Shown one piece after another: positions 16,592 to 24,947 of a DNA stretch of 64,000 bases. Each line of letters begins with the position of its first letter. Positions within the stretch are counted from its first letter, which is position 1. The notes under the pieces are model-generated. The model was not told the DNA's origin and did not search any database. It worked only from the letters and a program-made list of their open reading frames with translations. Source of the DNA: Bog-473 sp963701955. GTDB taxonomy: Bacteria; Actinomycetota; Acidimicrobiia; Acidimicrobiales; RAAP-2. The stretch covers positions 1,984,001 through 2,048,000 of the forward strand of contig OY969694.1 in NCBI GenBank assembly GCA_963701955.1, read 5' to 3'. Made by a program: the position numbers and the translations under genes.

Positions 16592-18154
16592 ATGACGCAA
16601 GTCTCAGAGCCATCGACGACCTCCGCCGACACCACGTCCTACGAAGTCCCGGGGGACCCCGGCAGCATCGTGGACGTGAAGCCCCGGTACGAGAACTTCA
16701 TCGGAGGACACTGGATTCCACCCGCCTCGGGCGCGTACTCCCAGAACAAGAGTCCCATCACGGGCCGGCCCTTCACCGAGGTTCCTTCGTCGTCGGCCGA
16801 CGACGTGGACCTGGCGCTCGACGCAGCGCACGCCGCGAAGGATGCCTGGGGGGAGTCCACGCTCACCGAGCGGGCGGCCGTCCTGAACCGCATCGCCGAT
16901 GTCATCGATGCGAACCGCGAGATGCTCGCCGTGGCCGAATCCTGGGACAACGGCAAGCCGGTGCGCGAGACGTTGGCCGCCGACATTCCCCTTGCGGCGG
17001 ACCATTTCCGCTACTTTGCGAGTGCCACGCGGATGCTCGAGGGTACGTCGACGGAGATCGACCGAGACACGGTTGCCTACCATTACCACGAGCCACTGGG
17101 CGTCGTGGGCCAGATCATTCCCTTCAACTTCCCGCTGTTGATGGCAGCGTGGAAGCTGGCGCCCGCTCTTGCAGCCGGGAACTGCGCGGTGATCAAGCCC
17201 GCGTCACCCACTCCCTGGTCGATCCTCAAGCTGGCCGAACTCCTCGAAGAGGTCATACCTCCCGGGATCATGAACGTCGTGAACGGACCCGGCGCCGAGG
17301 TGGGAATGGCACTGGCCTCGAGTCCGCGCATCGCAAAGGTGGCCTTCACCGGCGAGACCGTGACCGGTCGGCTGATCATGCAGTACGCATCACAGAACAT
17401 CATTCCCGTCACGCTCGAGCTGGGGGGAAAGTCCCCCAACATCTTCTTCGACGACGTCATGGCCCGGGACGACAGCTTCCTGGACAAGGCGATCGAAGGT
17501 CTGGTCCTGTACGCCTTCAACAAGGGCGAGGTGTGCACCTGCCCGAGCCGGGCGCTCATTCAGGACTCGATCTACGACCGCTTCATGGAGCGCTGCCTCG
17601 AGCGGATCGGTGCCATCAAGCAGGGCAACCCGCTCGACACCTCGACCATGATCGGCGCGCAGGTGTCGACCCAGCAGCTCGAGAAGATCTCGTCCTACGT
17701 CGACATCGGGCGCCAGGAGGGCGCCGAGGTCCTGATCGGCGGCGAGCGGACACTCCTCGACGGTGACCTGGCCGGTGGGTACTACTTCCAGCCAACCGTC
17801 CTGAAGGGCACGAACGACATGCGGGTGTTCCAAGAGGAGATCTTCGGCCCGGTGTTGGCGGTCACCACGTTCCACGACGAGGCGGAGGCCGTGCGCATCG
17901 CCAACGACACCCTCTACGGGTTGGGCGCAGGCGTGTGGACCCGGGACGGGTCGAAGGCCTACCGGATGGGCCGGGCCATCAAGGCTGGCCGGGTCTGGAC
18001 GAACTGCTACCACCTCTACCCGGCTGGGGCGGCATTCGGTGGGTACAAGATCTCGGGGGTCGGGCGCGAGACGCACAAGATGATGCTCGAGCACTACAGC
18101 CAGACCAAGAACCTTCTCGTGAGCTACAGCGACGAGCCCCTCGGGTTCTTCTGA
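16592..18154 (+). CDS. NAD(P)-dependent aldehyde dehydrogenase
   Basis: A 520-residue ALDH of the acetaldehyde/AldB-ExaC group. Visible are IPFNFPLLMAAWKLAPALAA with AGNCAVIKPA, the cofactor loop FTGETVTGRLI, the Glu motif LELGGKSPN and the catalytic Cys in NKGEVCTCPSR. It also has EEIFGPVLAV and a C-terminal GVGRETHKMMLEHYSQTKN. The ATG at 16592 has an AAAGGAG ribosome site. It oxidises aldehydes to acids; next to adhP, acetaldehyde from ethanol is a likely substrate. The DUF779 gene immediately follows, a combination seen often with this ALDH subgroup. Confidence 0.93.
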   Translation: MTQVSEPSTTSADTTSYEVPGDPGSIVDVKPRYENFIGGHWIPPASGAYSQNKSPITGRPFTEVPSSSADDVDLALDAAHAAKDAWGESTLTERAAVLNRIADVIDANREMLAVAESWDNGKPVRETLAADIPLAADHFRYFASATRMLEGTSTEIDRDTVAYHYHEPLGVVGQIIPFNFPLLMAAWKLAPALAAGNCAVIKPASPTPWSILKLAELLEEVIPPGIMNVVNGPGAEVGMALASSPRIAKVAFTGETVTGRLIMQYASQNIIPVTLELGGKSPNIFFDDVMARDDSFLDKAIEGLVLYAFNKGEVCTCPSRALIQDSIYDRFMERCLERIGAIKQGNPLDTSTMIGAQVSTQQLEKISSYVDIGRQEGAEVLIGGERTLLDGDLAGGYYFQPTVLKGTNDMRVFQEEIFGPVLAVTTFHDEAEAVRIANDTLYGLGAGVWTRDGSKAYRMGRAIKAGRVWTNCYHLYPAGAAFGGYKISGVGRETHKMMLEHYSQTKNLLVSYSDEPLGFF

Positions 18155-18169
18155 GGTCCCGGGGCTCCA

Positions 18170-18550
18170 TTGTTGGGGAAACCTCCACCCCGCGTGATCG
18201 CCACCAGGGCGGCGCTGGACGCAATCGGCCGGCTGCGCACTGAGTTGGGCCCCCTGGTGCTCTTCCAGTCCGGAGGCTGCTGTGACGGCAGCATTCCGCT
18301 GTGTTTCCGCGAGGGACAGCTGGTCGTGTCGCCCCGCGACGTCCTCCTCGGAGACGTGGGAGGGATCCCCTTCTACATCGACCCGCGACAGTTCGACGTG
18401 GTGCGGGGCTGTCAGCTCGTCCTCGACATCGCCCCGGGCGACCCCGAAGGCTTCTCGTTGCCCGCCGGCGAGAACGCCCACTTCGTCGTCACCAGCCGGA
18501 TCTTCACCGACGAGGAAATGCGAGCCCTGGAGCACCAGGGGTCTCGGTAG
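18170..18550 (+). CDS. DUF779 domain protein
   Basis: A 126-residue protein that matches DUF779 (PF05610) along its whole length: PPRVIATRAALDAIGRL, VLFQSGGCCDGSIPLCF with the invariant GGCCDGS, GGIPFYIDPRQFD, and LPAGENAHFVVTSRIFTDEE near the end. Family alignment to the extreme N-terminus supports the unusual TTG start at 18170. The gene lies 15 bases after the aldehyde dehydrogenase, as in many genomes where DUF779 accompanies ALDH. The paired cysteines may bind a metal or serve redox, but the function is not established. Confidence 0.88.
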   Translation: MLGKPPPRVIATRAALDAIGRLRTELGPLVLFQSGGCCDGSIPLCFREGQLVVSPRDVLLGDVGGIPFYIDPRQFDVVRGCQLVLDIAPGDPEGFSLPAGENAHFVVTSRIFTDEEMRALEHQGSR

Positions 18551-18584
18551 CGGTACGGTTCCCGGCACTCCAAGACGCGGGCGC

Positions 18585-20702
18585 CTACCTGCTCGTCACC
18601 AACTTTGTGTCGCCCTGTCGGGTGTCGTCCCGCAGGACCTGGGACCCGGAGGGGCCGCTGCGCATCGCGCTCGGCCACCACACACGGTCCTTGATGTCGA
18701 GGTTCAGAGCCGTCAGCAGAACCGATCGGACGACGATGGTGTCGAGAAGGACACCGAAGGCCACCGCGAATCCGACCTCGGCGAACGTGGTCAGAGGGAG
18801 CGTGGCCAGGACGGCGAAGGTACCGGCGAGCACGCAGCCGGCCGACGTGATGACTCCGCCGGTCGCCGCCAGGCCTGCCCGGGCACCGAAGACCGTTCCG
18901 TTGCGCCGCGACTCCTCGCGGACTCGGGTCATGAGGAAGATGTTGTAGTCGATGCCGAGCGCGACGAGGAAGACGAAGATGTAGAGCGGCAGGGAGGCAT
19001 CCGCTCCTGCGAACCCGAAGACGTGGGAGAACACGAAGGCGCTGACGCCGAGGGTCGCGAAGAGCGAGAGGACGACCGTCGCCATGAGCATCAACGGCGC
19101 GACGAGCGCGCGCAACAAGACGGCCAGGATCACGAAGACGACCAACAGCACGATGGGAATGATGAGGTTCCGGTCATGCGTGGCGGCCCGCTCGACATCG
19201 AGGTTGACCGCGGTGCTGCCACCGACCAGCGCGCCCACGCTCGGCACGGCCCCATAGGCGGCCCGCAGATGGTCGATGATCCGGTACGCCGCCTGGCTGT
19301 CCGGCGGTGGGACGAGCGTGCCCTGAAGGTAGGCCTTTCCGTCTCGGACGACGGGTGTCCCAACCGAGGAGATCCCCGGAGCGGTGGCCAGAATGCGAGC
19401 TGCGGCGGCGGCCGAGCGGGCGTCGGCGATCACCACGACGGGGGAGCCGACCCCGGCCGCAAAGTGCGCGGCCAAGACGTCCTCCCCGATCACCGCAGAG
19501 GGATGACCCCGGTACGACTGACTGTTCGTCAGCCCGTTGGCGTGCAACGTGGTCGCGCCGAGGGCGAGGACGCCGAGCAGCAGCGCGGTGAGAATCCATA
19601 CGGGCCTGGGGTGTCGGGCGATACGCCGACCGGCCGAAGCCCAGAGCCCGGTTGCCGTCGGCTCGGGCGACCCGAACTGCGGACGGAACGGCCAAAAGAC
19701 GCGACGACCGGCGATCACCAGCAGGGCGGGCAGCAGGGTCAGCATGGTGACCAGTGCGACGGCGACGCCTATCGCCGCCACGGGACCCAGGCCTCTGGTG
19801 GAATTCGTCTCGGCGAATGCCAGGCACAAGAGGCCCAACATCACCGTGCTGGCGCTCGCCACGATGGCCGGGCTGGCGCGGGTCAGCGCGACGCGCATGG
19901 CCACGTGACGGTCGTCGTTTCGCCGCAACTCCTCCCGATACCGGGCAACGAGCAGCAGGGCGTAGTCGGTGCCTGCCCCGAAGACGAGCACGGTCAGGAT
20001 GCCCACGCTCAAGGCGTTGACCGTCAGCCCCTGGTGGACGGCAAGCTCGTCGATCACGGCCTCGGCCGCCACCAGGGCCACGGCCGCCGACGCGATGGGA
20101 AACAACCACAGGGCCGGGCTGCGGTACGTGATCAGGAGGATGAGAACCACGACCAGCACCGTCCCGTAGAGCAGGGTGCTGTCGATGCCGTTGAATACCT
20201 TCGACGACGACGCCGCGTAACCGGCAGGTCCGGTGACTGCCGCCTGGAGCCCGCGATCCCCGCCGGTGATGGCGGTCATCCGGTCGACCACCCCGCCGGC
20301 CAGGTGCCAGCCGTTGGGCCCCAGGTTCAGGGGGACGACCACCGCGGCCGCCTTTCCGTCGGTGGAGAACTCCGGCCCGCTCACCGGTCCGTCGAGCCGT
20401 CCGACGGCTCCGAGGCGAGGGGCGTCCGCGCCGACCTTGGCGCGGTCGGCCGCGGTCAGGCCGGTCGGCCGCTGGTAGACGACCACGGCCTGGAGGAGAT
20501 TGGGCGACTGGAATCGACCCTCCTCGTCGATGACCTTGGTCGACTCGGCATTCGCGGGCAGCCAGGCCTTCGTGTCGTTGTCCTCGGCGGAGGTCAGCCG
20601 GCTCGCCATCGGTCCGAGGATTGCCACGAGGCCCACCCAGAGCACGATCACCACGTACTTGGTACGCCGACCCGCGACAAACCGGATGACGAACTGCGGC
20701 AC
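18585..20702 (-). CDS. MMPL family RND-type transporter
   Basis: A 705-residue transporter with the MMPL duplication: each half begins with one membrane helix (YVVIVLWVGLVAILG; ILTALLLGVLALGATTL), then an extracytoplasmic domain and five clustered helices. The signature VFGAGTDYALLLVARYREELR occurs in half one and VALGIDYNIFLMTRVREESRR in half two; both carry the Asp-Tyr pair of the proton-relay region. Such proteins export lipids, siderophores or drugs. The start is GTG at 20702. It is the last gene of a minus-strand run of catabolic enzymes, and a DosR-like dyad lies 60 bases upstream. Substrate unknown. Confidence 0.9.
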   Translation of the reverse strand: MPQFVIRFVAGRRTKYVVIVLWVGLVAILGPMASRLTSAEDNDTKAWLPANAESTKVIDEEGRFQSPNLLQAVVVYQRPTGLTAADRAKVGADAPRLGAVGRLDGPVSGPEFSTDGKAAAVVVPLNLGPNGWHLAGGVVDRMTAITGGDRGLQAAVTGPAGYAASSSKVFNGIDSTLLYGTVLVVVLILLITYRSPALWLFPIASAAVALVAAEAVIDELAVHQGLTVNALSVGILTVLVFGAGTDYALLLVARYREELRRNDDRHVAMRVALTRASPAIVASASTVMLGLLCLAFAETNSTRGLGPVAAIGVAVALVTMLTLLPALLVIAGRRVFWPFRPQFGSPEPTATGLWASAGRRIARHPRPVWILTALLLGVLALGATTLHANGLTNSQSYRGHPSAVIGEDVLAAHFAAGVGSPVVVIADARSAAAAARILATAPGISSVGTPVVRDGKAYLQGTLVPPPDSQAAYRIIDHLRAAYGAVPSVGALVGGSTAVNLDVERAATHDRNLIIPIVLLVVFVILAVLLRALVAPLMLMATVVLSLFATLGVSAFVFSHVFGFAGADASLPLYIFVFLVALGIDYNIFLMTRVREESRRNGTVFGARAGLAATGGVITSAGCVLAGTFAVLATLPLTTFAEVGFAVAFGVLLDTIVVRSVLLTALNLDIKDRVWWPSAMRSGPSGSQVLRDDTRQGDTKLVTSR

Positions 20703-20761
20703 CGTGATCCTCGCTTTCGGGGCTCCCCCGACACGGTGGCTCCTCCCGGCTTCGGCCGCTA

Positions 20762-20775
20762 GGGCCGATGGTCCC
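20762..20775 (-). promoter_or_regulatory. DosR/DevR-like 14-base dyad upstream of MMPL gene
   Basis: Minus-strand reading GGGACCATCGGCCC; plus-strand GGGCCGATGGTCCC. It fits the G[G/T]GAC-N4-G-N-CCC pattern collected in the 27.5-36.4 kb cluster and lies 60 bases before the MMPL start. It is outside the main cluster, so a chance match is possible. Confidence 0.35.
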
Positions 20776-20813
20776 AGCCGATGTGGGAGAGGAACGAATG
20801 CTCCCGCCCCACG

Positions 20814-21614
20814 CTAGTGACTGCGCGAGATGGCGCCGCCGTCGACGGGAACGACGAGGCCGGTGAGGTACCGACCATCGGAACCGGCGAGGAACAGGGC
20901 GGTGTTGGCCACATCCCAGGAGTCACCTTCGACGCCCAGGCACGTCTTGTCCGCCAGGTTGAAGCTCGATTCGTCGAGTCCCTGTTCCGCCATGAGGTGG
21001 GCGCGGTGCGGTGTCCTGATCATTCCAGGGGCGATGGTGTTGACACGGATCCCGTGCTTCCCGAAGGCGTCCGCCAGGTCGACGGTCATCCCGCTCATGG
21101 AGGCTTTGGTCGCCGCGTACGCGCTGCGGCCGTCGCCGCCCTGGCCCCGCAGCCCGGCGACGGACGAGATGTAGAGGATGGCGCCTCCACCACCCCGCAT
21201 CATCACGGGGATCACCGCCTTGCACAGCATGAACGGTGCGATCAGGTTGACGGCGACGACGGCCTGGAGGTCCTCGAGGCTCGTGTCGAGGATCCCGACG
21301 GTGTTGGCCAGCGCAGCGTTGTTCACCAGCACGTCCACGGTGCCGTACTGGCTGACGGCGCTGTCCACAATGCGCGACCACGAGGCCGGGTCGGCGATGT
21401 CCGCGCCAACCACGGTCGCCTGACCACCCTCGCCCTCGATGATCTGGCGCGTCGCTTCGGCTCGCGCCTCGTCCCGGTCGACCAGAACCAGGCGCGCGCC
21501 CTCCCGGGCGAACAACACGGAGATCGCCTTTCCGGTGCCGTACCCATCACCGACTGAACCCGCGCCGGTGACGATCGCCACCTTGCCACCGAGCTTCCCC
21601 GGTTTCTCCGTCAC
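20814..21614 (-). CDS. SDR-family oxidoreductase
   Basis: About 266 residues. The cofactor loop, TGAGSVGDGYGTGKA, has an insertion compared with the usual TGxxxGIG but retains the glycines; LVLVDRDEARA suggests NAD. VLVNNAALAN, YISSVAGLRG and YAATK provide the structural and catalytic motifs, and the end VPVDGGA is standard. I use GTG at 21614 because AAGGAGGGG lies about eight bases upstream; GTG at 21623 is too close. It follows the MDR gene by 50 bases on the same strand. A role in oxidising a hydroxylated intermediate produced by the nearby P450 or dioxygenase is inference. Confidence 0.88.
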   Translation of the reverse strand: MTEKPGKLGGKVAIVTGAGSVGDGYGTGKAISVLFAREGARLVLVDRDEARAEATRQIIEGEGGQATVVGADIADPASWSRIVDSAVSQYGTVDVLVNNAALANTVGILDTSLEDLQAVVAVNLIAPFMLCKAVIPVMMRGGGGAILYISSVAGLRGQGGDGRSAYAATKASMSGMTVDLADAFGKHGIRVNTIAPGMIRTPHRAHLMAEQGLDESSFNLADKTCLGVEGDSWDVANTALFLAGSDGRYLTGLVVPVDGGAISRSH

Positions 21615-21664
21615 GCGCCGCACCCCTCCTTCACGGTGGCCACCCGATGGGCCACGGCAGCGAG

Positions 21665-22588
21665 CTAGATCGCCACTCCGAGCTTGCCCAGCGCGCCGGC
21701 GCCGAAGTCCTTGACGGCCTGCCCGACCTGGTCGATCCGGTAGGTCGCGGTGCGCGGGACCCGCAGGTCGCCCCGCACGACTGCCGCGGCCAGCCCGTCC
21801 AGCAGCTCGGGGTTGGGAATCGTCATGACCGGCGTCGCCTGGACGTCGCGACCCGCGACGGCGTCGGGACCGACTCCCAGGGTGGACGCCAGCTTCCCGC
21901 CCGGGACGAGCAGGTCGGCGAGTCCGGGGCCGTCCCCCACGAGGTGGATGACGCAGTCGACACCCTTCGGGTACAGCCCCCGCACGGCGGCGGCAAGATC
22001 ACCCGTGTGATCCACCGTCTGGTCGGCCCCCAGGCCCTTCACGAAGTCCGCCTGGCCCGCCTCGGCCGTCGCCACCACGGTGGCACCGAGGGCCTTGGCC
22101 ATCTGAATCGCGTAGCAGCCGACTCCGCCGGTCGCACCGACGATCAGGACGGTCTCCCCTCCCGCCAGGCCGAGTGCGTCGACGGCCGCCCGAGCTGCAC
22201 CACCGGCCAGCCCGAGCGCCCCCGCGTCCTGCGGGTCGAGCTGCTCGGGTCGCCTGGCCACGCTGGACACCGAAACCAGCGCCTGCTCGGCGAAGGTGCC
22301 CTCGTGCAGTGGATAGGAGAGGAGCATCCCGAAGACCGGGTCGCCGGGGGCGAGGTCGGTGACCCCGGATCCCACACTGGCCACGGTGCCCGAGAAGTCC
22401 CGACCGAGGGTGATGGGAAACTCGTAGGGCATCATGTGCTGCACCATCCCGTTGGATGTGGCGAAGTCCATGCCGTTGACCGACGAGTACTGCACGTCGA
22501 CGACGATCTGGCCCTCGCCGGCCTCGGGCGCCGGCAAATCATGCACGGTGGGTTCGGTGTTGAACTCGTCGATGGCGACGGCTTTCAT
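21665..22588 (-). CDS. zinc-independent MDR oxidoreductase (quinone oxidoreductase-like)
   Basis: A 307-residue medium-chain reductase without the zinc cysteines. It begins MKAVAIDEFNTEPTVHDLPA, has ITLGRDFSGTVASVGSGV, DPVFGMLLSYPLHEGTFAEQ and the NADPH loop VLIVGATGGVGCYAIQMAKA. An AAGGAGAG ribosome site precedes the ATG. It would use NADPH to reduce a quinone or an activated double bond. Spacing to the upstream dioxygenase is 79 bases and to the downstream SDR 50 bases, compatible with one operon. Confidence 0.9.
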   Translation of the reverse strand: MKAVAIDEFNTEPTVHDLPAPEAGEGQIVVDVQYSSVNGMDFATSNGMVQHMMPYEFPITLGRDFSGTVASVGSGVTDLAPGDPVFGMLLSYPLHEGTFAEQALVSVSSVARRPEQLDPQDAGALGLAGGAARAAVDALGLAGGETVLIVGATGGVGCYAIQMAKALGATVVATAEAGQADFVKGLGADQTVDHTGDLAAAVRGLYPKGVDCVIHLVGDGPGLADLLVPGGKLASTLGVGPDAVAGRDVQATPVMTIPNPELLDGLAAAVVRGDLRVPRTATYRIDQVGQAVKDFGAGALGKLGVAI

Positions 22589-22667
22589 AGGTGGACGCTC
22601 TCCTTCATTGATCGAGGATCGGGGAGGATGCCGCCGAGACGACGGTCAGACCTCCCGAAGGTACGGG

Positions 22668-23558
22668 TCAGGACTCGACCTTTTGGTACTGGGCGATCAT
22701 GTGTTTCTCGACGTCGGTCGGCATCGGCAGACCGATCTTCTGGAATGTGCGGGCCGGACCTTCGACGGTCACGTTCCTGCGGCCGTGTTGGATGGCGATG
22801 TTGTCCCACAGGATCAGATCTCCGATACGCCACTCGTGGTCGTACACACTCCTGGGGTCGTAGAGATGCTCGAAGAGCTCTTCGAGGAGGTCCTCGCTGG
22901 CCTCCGAGTCGAGCTCCACGATCTTGTTCGTCATGCCCTGCATGACCAAGAGGAGGGTGCGGCCCGTCCGGGGGTGCTGGTACACCACCGGCAATACGGA
23001 AGTGGGTTGGAATTCGCGATGTCCCTGGGAAAGCTCCTCGCCGAACGCCCGGCGCCGCCGCTCGTGGATGTACTCGGGACCGGTCACGTGTTCGGCATGG
23101 AGCCCCTCGACGCGGGACCGCACGTCGTCGGGGAGCGTGTCCCACGCGTACACGGAGCTGGCGAACGAGGTCGGGACCACGGGAGGCTCCACGTCGGTGG
23201 CGTAGAGGGAGAGGACCTCAAAGGGCTCACCCGACCACATGCCGTCACAGTGGAAGAGCAGACGCCCGAAGGGAGCTGCCGCTTCGGGCTCCTTGTTGGA
23301 GATCATGAAGCTCCCCTGGCGGGCGGCACCCTCTTCTGCCTCCACCCGGGTCGGCGGCCGGTGGCCCATGAGGATCTCGGAAAGGTAGTACTGGTACGGG
23401 CGGTCGATCTCGACGTCTCGGAACAACAAGAGTCCGCGGTCGTCGAACTCCCGGCGCAAGAAACCGATGGCGTCGTCGTCGAGCGTGGAGCTCAGATCGA
23501 CGTCGAGGATCTCGGCGCCCAGGACGGGGCTGGGTTCACGAACATTGGGGAGTGCCAT
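22668..23558 (-). CDS. TauD/TfdA-family Fe(II)/2-oxoglutarate dioxygenase
   Basis: A 296-residue protein with the TauD/TfdA jelly-roll layout. The iron-binding His-x-Asp is in FHCDGMW and the distal His in WDNIAIQHGRRNV, followed by the Arg that binds 2-oxoglutarate (GPARTFQKI). The N-terminal GAEILDVDLSS and LLLFRDVEI blocks are typical. It hydroxylates a substrate while decarboxylating 2-oxoglutarate. The start has an AGGAGG ribosome site. It lies between a P450 and an MDR gene, so two different oxygenases operate in this locus. Substrate unknown. Confidence 0.9.
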   Translation of the reverse strand: MALPNVREPSPVLGAEILDVDLSSTLDDDAIGFLRREFDDRGLLLFRDVEIDRPYQYYLSEILMGHRPPTRVEAEEGAARQGSFMISNKEPEAAAPFGRLLFHCDGMWSGEPFEVLSLYATDVEPPVVPTSFASSVYAWDTLPDDVRSRVEGLHAEHVTGPEYIHERRRRAFGEELSQGHREFQPTSVLPVVYQHPRTGRTLLLVMQGMTNKIVELDSEASEDLLEELFEHLYDPRSVYDHEWRIGDLILWDNIAIQHGRRNVTVEGPARTFQKIGLPMPTDVEKHMIAQYQKVES

Positions 23559-23617
23559 GGTCTACAACCTCCTGTGCGATGACGTCGGGTCGGATCGATC
23601 GGGTCTGCGGTCGCTGC

Positions 23618-24832
23618 TCACCAGGCCACCGGGATGTGGTCCACACCGCCGCCGGTGCGATCGTTGCTGACCTCGAGCTCGTTGACGTCGAGCGCGAGCC
23701 GGATTCCGGGGAAGCGGGCGAAGAGCGAGGGGAACACGATGCGCAGCTCGGTGCGGGCCAGGTTCTGGCCGATGCAGAAGTGCGCGCCGTGCCCGAAGGC
23801 CAGGTGCGGCTTGGCGCCACGCGTCGGGTCGAACGTCTCGGGATCGGGGAACACCGACGGGTCGCGGTTGGCCGCGGCCTCCGAGATGATCACCAGGTCT
23901 CCGGTACCGATGGTCACGCCGCCGATCTCGATGTCCTCGAGTGCATAGCGCATCAACCCGAGATTGTGCGCCGATGTCAATCGGAGGATCTCCTCGACGG
24001 TCTGCCCGATCCGCCCTGCGGGATCCTCCATGAGCCAATCCCGATTGCTCACGTCGCTGAGCAGGTACAGCAGGCCGAAGTCCATCCGGGCCACCGTGGT
24101 CTCGTGGCCGGGGAACACCAGTCCGGCCGCATAGAACTCGACGGGGTTCGTCGAGAAGAAGTCGGGATCGGCGTCGTCAGCCCGGATCATGTCCGAGATC
24201 ACGTCCTCCCCCAGGTTCTGGCGCTTCTTGGCCACCAGCTCGCCCATGTACTCCTGCAACTCGCCCATGGCGACGAAGGGATCCATGCCACTGCTGTACG
24301 CACCCATGCGATCCGAAAGGCCGAAGACCCGATCGCTGTCCTCGAGGGGAACACCGAGCAGCGCGCAGATGACGAGCACGGGCAGCCTGTACCCGAGCAG
24401 CTCGTGGTAGTCGACCGTCTCGCCGGCGTCGTGTGCCCTTTGCATGTCGTCGAGGCAGCCGTCGGTGAGCTCCCCGATCCAGTCGGCCAACAGCCGCGCC
24501 CGCTTGGGCGAGAAGCTCGGCACCATCAGCTTGCGCAGACGGCCCATCTCGGCCTCGAAGTCGATGCCACCCATCGGCGCCGAGTGCAGGGCGGCGTCCG
24601 ACATTCGCGACGCGTGCTCGGGGTCGGGGTGTGTGTAGTAGCCGAAGCGGCGGTCGGAGAACGCCTGGCGGGCCTCCTCGTACGCGATCACGATCCACGC
24701 CGGGTCACCCGCCGGCGTGGTCACCCGGACCACCGGTGTCCCCTCGCGCAGGAGCGCGTAGGTCGGCGAGATCTTCAACACGCCCGTCTGATCGAAGGGC
24801 AACTGCAGCACCGCGTCCTGAGTGTTCGTCAT
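23618..24832 (-). CDS. cytochrome P450
   Basis: A soluble bacterial P450 of about 404 residues. The I-helix motif FPGHETT carries the acid-alcohol pair, ExxR is in EEILRL, and the heme loop AFGHGAHFCIGQNLARTEL carries the thiolate Cys. MRKLMVPSFSPKR-like sequence is the C-helix region (RLRKLMVPSFSPKRA). Start chosen at 24832 (MTNTQD); ATG at 24844 is an alternative. A strong promoter with an operator-like palindrome lies directly upstream (24866-24924), so this gene and those downstream can be transcribed independently of the LLM enzyme. Ferredoxin partners are not in the window. Confidence 0.92.
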   Translation of the reverse strand: MTNTQDAVLQLPFDQTGVLKISPTYALLREGTPVVRVTTPAGDPAWIVIAYEEARQAFSDRRFGYYTHPDPEHASRMSDAALHSAPMGGIDFEAEMGRLRKLMVPSFSPKRARLLADWIGELTDGCLDDMQRAHDAGETVDYHELLGYRLPVLVICALLGVPLEDSDRVFGLSDRMGAYSSGMDPFVAMGELQEYMGELVAKKRQNLGEDVISDMIRADDADPDFFSTNPVEFYAAGLVFPGHETTVARMDFGLLYLLSDVSNRDWLMEDPAGRIGQTVEEILRLTSAHNLGLMRYALEDIEIGGVTIGTGDLVIISEAAANRDPSVFPDPETFDPTRGAKPHLAFGHGAHFCIGQNLARTELRIVFPSLFARFPGIRLALDVNELEVSNDRTGGGVDHIPVAW

Positions 24833-24865
24833 CCTCACCCCCATGGTGGTGGTCCCGGTCTCGCA

Positions 24866-24924
24866 ACACTGAAATCTCATTTTAGAGTTCAGTGTCATTA
24901 TAGCAACCGGCCCCCCCGGCGCAA
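24866..24924 (-). promoter_or_regulatory. P450 promoter with 8-base operator palindrome
   Basis: On the minus strand TTGCGC (24919-24924) and TATAAT (24897-24902) are separated by 16 bases. Immediately downstream, ACACTGAA (24866-24873) and TTCAGTGT (24888-24895) form a perfect inverted repeat around 14 bases, covering the expected transcription start. The AT-rich island stands out from its high-GC surroundings. A repressor of TetR, GntR or MarR type could bind here; none is encoded next to it. Confidence 0.7.
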
Positions 24925-24947
24925 GGGGGCCCCGGCGGAGGCCCGGG

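Noticed and set aside
18282..20762. 826-residue open frame on the plus strand opposite the MMPL gene
   Set aside because: Its translation is Arg/Gly/Asp-rich without domains, while the minus strand encodes a complete MMPL transporter with all expected helices and motifs.
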